Shown here piece by piece: positions 1-5,282 of a DNA stretch of 5,282 nucleotides. Position numbers and translations under genes: made by a program. The DNA comes from Actinomycetota bacterium (GTDB lineage: Bacteria; Actinomycetota; Thermoleophilia; Gaiellales; Gaiellaceae). The stretch is taken from assembly GCA_005885565.1 (NCBI GenBank), contig VAXK01000248.1, positions 4,129 through 9,410 on the forward strand, written 5' to 3'. How positions within the stretch are numbered: the stretch's first letter is position 1; each line of letters starts with the position of its first letter. Below the pieces are notes generated by a model. That model was not told the origin of the DNA. It searched no databases and saw nothing but the letters and a program-made list of their open reading frames with translations.

Positions 1-1
1 C

Positions 2-1150
2 GGCATCGGCTTCAACTGCGAACTGCGCTTCGACGAACGCCATCAGCGGCCGATCTCCGGGCGCGTCATGCGCGATCTGCGCAAGATCGAGGACCGCGCC
101 GAGCGCGTTCGTGCGGTCGCCGGTGTGTTCGTAGATGAAATCGGCGTGCTGGCCGAGCGCGCGCTTCCGCAGGTGGTGATCGTGGCGCCGTCGATCGAGA
201 TGCTGCAGGTGGTATCCGGCGCCCAAGGCGGCGGCGGGCAACCGCAGCTGCACGACGTGCTGAAGGCGCGGGCGATGGTCCATCCGGTGCCGCTGCAGTA
301 CGTGCGGCCGGCGACGTACGACAAATCGAAGCTGCGCAAGCAGAACGAGGTGACCGAGCGTCCGTCGCAGCCGCAGGACGAGGCGACGCGCGCCTGGAAC
401 CTTCACACGGCGCTTTACTACAAGGCTGGCGGCTATCCGTGGGCGCTGGTGCGCGAGCCAAGTGATCTGCAAACCTGTTTCATCGGCATCTCGTTCTACT
501 GGGACCACGAGGAGGTGCTGGCGACGAGCTTGGCCCAGGTGTTCAACGAGCGCGGCGAGGGCGTGATCGTTCGGGGCGGCCCGGCAAAGCTGTCGGAGGT
601 CGACCGCACGCCGTACCTACCGCGCGATGACGCCGAAGCGCTGCTGCGCGAGGCGCTCGCGCAGTATCGCGAGGAGCACCGCCACCTGCCCGCGCGCGTC
701 GCCATCCATAAGACATCGCGCTTTACCGACACCGAGATCGATGGCTTTCACGCCGCCGCCGATACTGCCAACATCGACACGCTCGAGCTGATAGCGATCG
801 GCGACGCCTCCACGCGCTTCTTCACCCCGCGCGCGTCGCCACCCTTCCGCGGCACGCACATCGTCCTCGACGACCGCTCGCAGCTGCTCTACACGACCGG
901 GAGCATCCCGTTTTATGAAACGTATCCCGGCCCGTACGTGCCGACTCCGCTCAGCATCACTCTCGAGTCATCCGATGGCGGGCGCCGTCACGGGATCGAA
1001 CTGCTGGCGCTGACGAAGCTGAACTGGAACCACAGCCGCCTCGACGGCCACGACCCAATCACGACTCATGCGGCGCGGATGATCGGCAGCATCCTCAGGC
1101 ACGTCGAGCGAGATGGGTCGATCGGCAACCGGTACGCCTTCTACATGTAA
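2..1150 (+). CDS. Prokaryotic Argonaute, MID-PIWI part, catalytically inactive type (5'-truncated by window edge)
   Basis: This is the C-terminal part of a guide-binding prokaryotic Argonaute. The frame is open from base 2 with no start codon before the Met at 68, and the upstream residues (FNCELRFD, RPI) look like conserved family sequence, so the true start lies outside the window; 382 residues are visible. Counting from the Met at 68, the MID region (about 35-130) has K66, Q77 and K119 (in YYKAGG), the kind of residues that hold a guide 5' phosphate. The PIWI domain (about 135-360) has FIGISFY, HKTSRF, RGT, YTTGS, ALTKLNWN and a C-terminal RYAFYM. The first catalytic Asp is replaced by S142 and the third by T216, so slicing is not expected. 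Such dead pAgos usually act with an associated effector, and any partner would be to the left. Whether it is a short or a long-B pAgo cannot be decided without the N-terminus. Parts are less GC-rich than the neighbouring genes. Confidence 0.88.
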   Translation, partial: GIGFNCELRFDERHQRPISGRVMRDLRKIEDRAERVRAVAGVFVDEIGVLAERALPQVVIVAPSIEMLQVVSGAQGGGGQPQLHDVLKARAMVHPVPLQYVRPATYDKSKLRKQNEVTERPSQPQDEATRAWNLHTALYYKAGGYPWALVREPSDLQTCFIGISFYWDHEEVLATSLAQVFNERGEGVIVRGGPAKLSEVDRTPYLPRDDAEALLREALAQYREEHRHLPARVAIHKTSRFTDTEIDGFHAAADTANIDTLELIAIGDASTRFFTPRASPPFRGTHIVLDDRSQLLYTTGSIPFYETYPGPYVPTPLSITLESSDGGRRHGIELLALTKLNWNHSRLDGHDPITTHAARMIGSILRHVERDGSIGNRYAFYM

Positions 1151-1234
1151 GTGGCGTTACGAGAGGTGCGCGGGATACGGGTTCACGCGACCCTCTCCCA
1201 CTTGGAGCGCATGTTGAACGTGCCCTTTCGCCAC
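1151..1234. other. Convergent intergenic region with nested inverted repeats
   Basis: This is the whole gap between the pAgo stop and the dapF stop. It begins with GTGGCG (1151-1156) and ends with CGCCAC (1229-1234), an exact 6-bp inverted repeat touching both stop codons. No coding frame or RNA gene was recognised inside. The arrangement would suit transcription termination from both sides, but the outer arms are short and could be chance. Confidence 0.4.
1161..1197. terminator. Possible bidirectional hairpin terminator between pAgo and dapF
   Basis: GAGAGG (1161-1166) pairs with CCTCTC (1192-1197), and CGCG (1169-1172) pairs with CGCG (1186-1189). The two stems are separated by a 2x2 mismatch, and the loop is 13 bases. 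The position between two convergent genes suits a shared terminator. There is no clear U-tract on either strand, so this is not a classical intrinsic terminator and the call is tentative. Confidence 0.3.
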
Positions 1235-1927
1235 TCAATTCGCCAACGGCTCGGCTGGCCCAACCACGACGGCTCGGCCGCACTCTAGGCGCACGTCCAG
1301 GATGCCGCCGGGAAAGCGAACGCGAGCCGCCTCCTGCCCTAGCGCCGCCGCGACGGCGACCGCGCTCGTGCCTGACGCGGTCGTCTCCCCCACGCCGCGC
1401 TCCCACACCCGCGCGGTGATCTCGCCGGGCTCATCCAGGCGGGCGACCTGCACGTTCGTCCGCTCGGGGAAGCGCGGGTGCGTCTCGAGCAGCGGGCCGA
1501 TCAGCGGCAGGTCGTCCGGATCGCCCTCAACGACCGCGTGCGGGTTTCCGACCGACACCGGCGTCACCTCGAGCCCGGCCACGCGTTCGCGCTCGTAGAC
1601 CTCCACCTCGCCGAGGTCGGTCTCGACCCGGCCGTCGCCGAGCATCCGCGCCTCGACCACCCGAGGCCCGACCGCGAGCCGCACCCGATCGACATCGTTC
1701 CGGTTCGCCAGCCAGCGTGCGGCGATGCGCGTGCCGTTCCCGGAGAGCTCCGCCTGCGAGCCGTCGGGGTTCCAGATCGTCACGTCCGCCGTATCCCGGC
1801 CGGTCACCCGCACCGCAAGGATTCCGCCGGCGTCGCCCACGAGCTCACGGACGCGCTCCGGCGTGAGGTCAGCGTCCTCCAGGAGCAGGTAGGAGTTGCC
1901 GAGCGCGTGCCACCTCGAGGATCTCAT
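1235..1927 (-). CDS. dapF: Diaminopimelate epimerase family protein with Ser at both catalytic Cys positions
   Basis: DapF interconverts LL- and meso-diaminopimelate for lysine and peptidoglycan synthesis in the cytoplasm. This 230-residue protein has the family landmarks: HALGN (7-11), NPDGSQAELSGNG (53-65), VGNPH (127-131), RTNV (156-159) and WERGVGET (175-182). The substrate-binding N11, N64, N158, E176 and R177 and the active-site His (H130) are present. The two cysteines that act as base and acid are both serine here (S62 and S185), and the usual GIGADG segment is eroded to GDAGGILAV. It is shorter than the usual roughly 270-280 residues. The ATG at 1927 is chosen because it places the HALGN motif where the family has it; only a weak purine-rich stretch precedes it. 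The gene overlaps the end of miaA by 59 bp in another frame. Family membership is clear, but classical epimerase activity is uncertain: it could be a serine variant working differently or a related isomerase. Confidence 0.87.
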   Translation of the reverse strand: MRSSRWHALGNSYLLLEDADLTPERVRELVGDAGGILAVRVTGRDTADVTIWNPDGSQAELSGNGTRIAARWLANRNDVDRVRLAVGPRVVEARMLGDGRVETDLGEVEVYERERVAGLEVTPVSVGNPHAVVEGDPDDLPLIGPLLETHPRFPERTNVQVARLDEPGEITARVWERGVGETTASGTSAVAVAAALGQEAARVRFPGGILDVRLECGRAVVVGPAEPLAN

Positions 1928-2765
1928 CCGCGATCTCGCCCGCCGGGCGATCGGCCGCAACGCTAACGAGGCCCGGCATGCGCCGCATCCACTTGCGCTG
2001 GTAGGCGGCGTAGCGGCGCGTCCGCGTGACGATCGCCTCCCGCGCCTCCTCCGACGGGAGCGTCGCCGCCTCCTCGAGGCCGAGCGTCTTGCGGGCCGTC
2101 TCCGAGATCGGGCCCGCGAGCGCGCGCCGCGCCTCCTCGGCCACGCCCGTCTCGAACATGACCCGCGTCCGCGCCTCGATCCGTCGCTCGAGCTCGGCCT
2201 TCGGCACTTCGAGTCCGAGGACGAGCGTCGGGTGCCGCGTCGCCTCGCTCCAGAGGCGGTCCTCCGACGGCGCGAGCGACTCGCCGACGACGGCGAGCTC
2301 GAGCGCGCGCACCATCCGCCGCCGGTCGTTCGGGTGGACGAGGGCCGCTGCTGCGGGATCGAGCTCCGCAAGCCGCGCGTGCGCCGCCTCGCCGCCGCGC
2401 TCGTCGTAGAACGCCTCCCAGCGGGCGCGCTCGCCCGAGGGCGCCGGCGGGTCGAGGTCGGCCAGCGCGGCACGCAGATAGAGGCCGGTTCCGCCGACCA
2501 CAATCGGCGTCCGCCCGGCGGCGAGGATCTCGTCGATCGCCGCGTGCGCCAGCGCCGCGTACTCGCCGACCGAGCCCTCGTGGTCGAGCGGCCAGATGGC
2601 CACGAGTCGCATCGCGGCGCCCGACTGGTTCGTGAGGATCGGCAGGCCGCGGTAGGCCTGCATTGCGTCGGCGGAGACGAGCTCGGCCGGGATGCGCGCT
2701 CCGAGCGCCTCGGCCGCGGCGGACTTGCCCGACGCCGTCGGGCCGAAGATCGCGACGACTCCCAC
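1869..2765 (-). CDS. miaA: tRNA dimethylallyltransferase (tRNA A37 isopentenyltransferase)
   Basis: MiaA transfers a dimethylallyl group from DMAPP to N6 of adenosine 37 in tRNAs reading UNN codons, giving i6A37, the substrate of MiaB. The 298-residue product is of normal length. It has the P-loop GPTASGKS (8-15), SADAMQAYRG (31-40) with D33 as the expected catalytic Asp, GGTGLYLRA (91-99), HPNDRRR (144-150) and the C-terminal RTRRYAAYQRKWMRR (248-262) that helps grip the tRNA anticodon loop. It starts with GTG two bases after the phosphatase stop, which suggests translational coupling. Its last 59 bp overlap dapF. Co-location with miaB in one operon supports the assignment. Confidence 0.96.
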   Translation of the reverse strand: MGVVAIFGPTASGKSAAAEALGARIPAELVSADAMQAYRGLPILTNQSGAAMRLVAIWPLDHEGSVGEYAALAHAAIDEILAAGRTPIVVGGTGLYLRAALADLDPPAPSGERARWEAFYDERGGEAAHARLAELDPAAAALVHPNDRRRMVRALELAVVGESLAPSEDRLWSEATRHPTLVLGLEVPKAELERRIEARTRVMFETGVAEEARRALAGPISETARKTLGLEEAATLPSEEAREAIVTRTRRYAAYQRKWMRRMPGLVSVAADRPAGEIADEILEVARARQLLPAPGGR

Positions 2766-2767
2766 CG

Positions 2768-3506
2768 CTAGAGGAGCCGCGCGGCGGCCGCGTCGATCGT
2801 CTCGTCAGGCACGCCGGCCGCGCCGAGGTACTCGCGGACGCTGCTGTAGCGGCGCTCGAGCTCCTCCAGCACGGCCACCATCGCCTCGGCCGGAGCCGAC
2901 CCGATCCGCCGTCGCCGCTCCCGCTCGAGGTCGTCCTCCGCGGCGACGACCCAGGCCGCGGTCTGCTCACGCAGGTTGTAGCCGCTCAGGGCGTAGTCGG
3001 CGGCGATCGTCCCGATGTCGACGTCGACGAGCCGGAGCAAGAGCGCGACGACGAGGCCGGTGCGGTCCTTGCCGCCGTGGCAGTGGACGACGACTGTGCC
3101 TTCCGGCGCGTTCGCGACGGCGGCGAACGCCTCCGCGAACTGCGGGCGGCGCCGCTCGAGGAACTCCAGGTAAACGGCGCGAGTCGAGCCGGCCGCGTCA
3201 GGCTGGGCGTCGCCCACGGCGTCGATCTCGACCCACTCCTCGTCGTCGAGGTCGGGCATAAGCGGCACGTGCACGACCTCGACCGTGAGCTCCCGCGGCG
3301 GGTCGAGCGCCAGCTCGCTGTGCAGCCGCAGGTCGACGATCCGCGATACCCCGTAGCCGAGGAGCGCCTCCCAGCCCGCGTCGGTGAGGAGCCGGACGCT
3401 GTCGGCGCGCACGACGGCGCCGAAGCGCGTGGCGCGGCCGTCCGCGGTCGGGTGGCCGCCGAGGTCCCGGATGTTGACGCACCCGTCCCAGCTGAGGGTG
3501 CGGCTG

Positions 3507-3517
<11 letters not shown>
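2768..3517 (-). CDS. Protein-tyrosine-phosphatase family protein (MptpB/IphP-like)
   Basis: This 249-residue protein is predicted to remove phosphate from phosphotyrosine or another phosphoester by a cysteine-phosphate intermediate. The key motif is VHCHGGKDRTG (144-154), a CX5R loop with nucleophile C146 and R152. K150 and D151 match the AGKDRT-type loop of MptpB-like phosphatases, which can also accept phosphoinositides. NIRDLGG (15-21) near the N-terminus and VVRADS (35-40) and DLR (62-64) are also typical of this group. No signal peptide or membrane segment is seen, so it is probably cytoplasmic. The start is TTG at 3517, overlapping miaB by 11 bp; no strong ribosome binding site is visible, but a later start would lose NIRDLGG. 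It lies between miaB and miaA, yet nothing in it points to tRNA modification. The physiological substrate is unknown. Confidence 0.85.
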
Positions 3518-4871
<1,354 letters not shown>

Positions 4872-4886
4872 CTTCCTTCCGGACAG

Positions 4887-4895
4887 TGTTACGGT
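4887..4895 (+). promoter_or_regulatory. Possible extended -10 promoter element for the LTD gene
   Basis: TGTTACGGT fits the pattern TGnTAnnnT, with TACGGT (4890-4895) as the -10 hexamer of an actinobacterial type. Transcription would start near 4902, leaving a short leader that contains the ribosome binding site. No convincing -35 box lies at the right distance, so this is only a candidate. Confidence 0.22.
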
Positions 4896-4912
4896 TGCCT
4901 CTGGTCGTCGTC

Positions 4913-4920
4913 AGGGGAGG
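4913..4920 (+). promoter_or_regulatory. Strong Shine-Dalgarno site of the LTD gene
   Basis: AGGGGAGG lies seven bases before the ATG at 4928, close to a consensus ribosome binding site at good spacing. It fixes the start of the secreted LTD protein and argues against the antisense-of-miaB frame that runs through this point being real. Confidence 0.8.
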
Positions 4921-4927
4921 TAGGTAC

Positions 4928-5282
4928 ATGCCGTCGTTCCGCATGCGGCTCTGCGCCGCGCTCGTCGTTGCCGTTGCGTGCTTGCTCGGGTTGGCCCGTC
5001 CGGCCGGCGCCGTTTCGAGCACGGTCGTGATCAGCCAGATCTACGGGGGCGGTGGGAACTCCACCGCGCCGTACCAGAACGACTACGTCGAGCTCTTCAA
5101 CAAGAGCACGTCGCTCGTCGACCTCTCCGGCTGGTCGATCCAGTACACGAGCGCCGCCGGCACCGGGAACTTCGGCTCCGCGACGAACCTGATCACCCCG
5201 CTCCGCTCCGGCCTCTTGCTCTCGCCGGGGCAGTACGTGCTCGTGCAGGAGGCCTCCGGCGGCGCCGTCGGCTCACCGCTGC
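4928..5282 (+). CDS. Secreted lamin-tail-domain (LTD) protein, N-terminal part (3'-truncated by window edge)
   Basis: The first 118 residues are visible and the frame is still open at the right edge. Residues 1-28 form a Sec-type signal peptide: arginines at 5 and 7, a hydrophobic stretch about 8-23, and a likely cleavage after A26-G27-A28. There is no lipobox at the cleavage site. The mature part starts an LTD domain: VVISQIYGGGGNS (33-45), NDYVELFN, VDLSGWSIQY and SPGQYVLVQE. Bacterial LTD domains are extracellular beta-sandwich modules, often at the front of secreted nucleases, phosphoesterases or surface proteins, so the catalytic part, if any, lies beyond the window. It is transcribed away from miaB and looks unrelated to the tRNA operon. 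The start is well supported by the strong ribosome binding site and the signal peptide. Confidence 0.85.
   Translation, partial: MPSFRMRLCAALVVAVACLLGLARPAGAVSSTVVISQIYGGGGNSTAPYQNDYVELFNKSTSLVDLSGWSIQYTSAAGTGNFGSATNLITPLRSGLLLSPGQYVLVQEASGGAVGSPL

Noticed and set aside
68..70. Met codon at 68 as the true start of the Argonaute gene
   Set aside because: The frame is open to the window edge, and the residues before it (FNCELRFD and RPI) look like conserved pAgo sequence, so the Met is internal.
1206..1226. Small hairpin GCATG-TTGAA-CGTGC followed by CCTTT as an intrinsic terminator for the pAgo
   Set aside because: The stem is only five pairs including a G-U pair, and the following T run is just three bases.
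1928..2503. In-frame upstream extension of dapF to 422 residues
   Set aside because: The extra 192 residues are an Arg/Ser-rich shadow of miaA in another frame. DapF homology begins at the ATG at 1927.
1896..2771. + strand open frame opposite miaA, and a second one from 2663 to 3772 opposite the phosphatase
   Set aside because: Both are low-complexity Arg-rich translations with no motif, lying opposite genes with clear domains.

Overview
The window comes from a GC-rich bacterium, most likely an actinomycetote and possibly a deep-branching class such as Thermoleophilia. The support is the very high GC, the strong G/C bias at third codon positions, the GTG and TTG starts, and the miaB ... miaA-dapF order typical of actinobacterial chromosomes. 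The lineage is an inference from gene order and protein style, not a database match.

Layout, left to right. (1) Positions 2-1150, + strand: the C-terminal 382 residues of a prokaryotic Argonaute (pAgo), with MID and PIWI domains. It is cut by the left edge, and its PIWI active site looks dead. (2) Positions 1151-1234: an 84-bp convergent intergenic stretch with inverted repeats. (3) Positions 1235-4871, - strand: a compact operon, read right to left as miaB, a tyrosine-phosphatase-like gene, miaA, dapF. Its junctions are an 11-bp overlap, a 2-bp gap and a 59-bp overlap. (4) Positions 4872-4927: a short divergent intergenic region. (5) Positions 4928-5282, + strand: the first 118 residues of a secreted lamin-tail-domain (LTD) protein, cut by the right edge.

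How the genes work together: MiaA and MiaB act in sequence on A37 of tRNAs that read UNN codons (isopentenylation, then methylthiolation). DapF belongs to the lysine/peptidoglycan pathway, but this copy has serine at both catalytic cysteine positions. The phosphatase between miaB and miaA has no evident link to tRNA modification. The pAgo is probably guide-binding but not slicing, so it is best read as the sensor half of a defence system whose effector would lie beyond the left edge.

The most interesting items are the inactive pAgo placed against a housekeeping operon and the double Cys-to-Ser DapF. No RNA genes, CRISPR arrays, insertion sequences or long repeats were seen.
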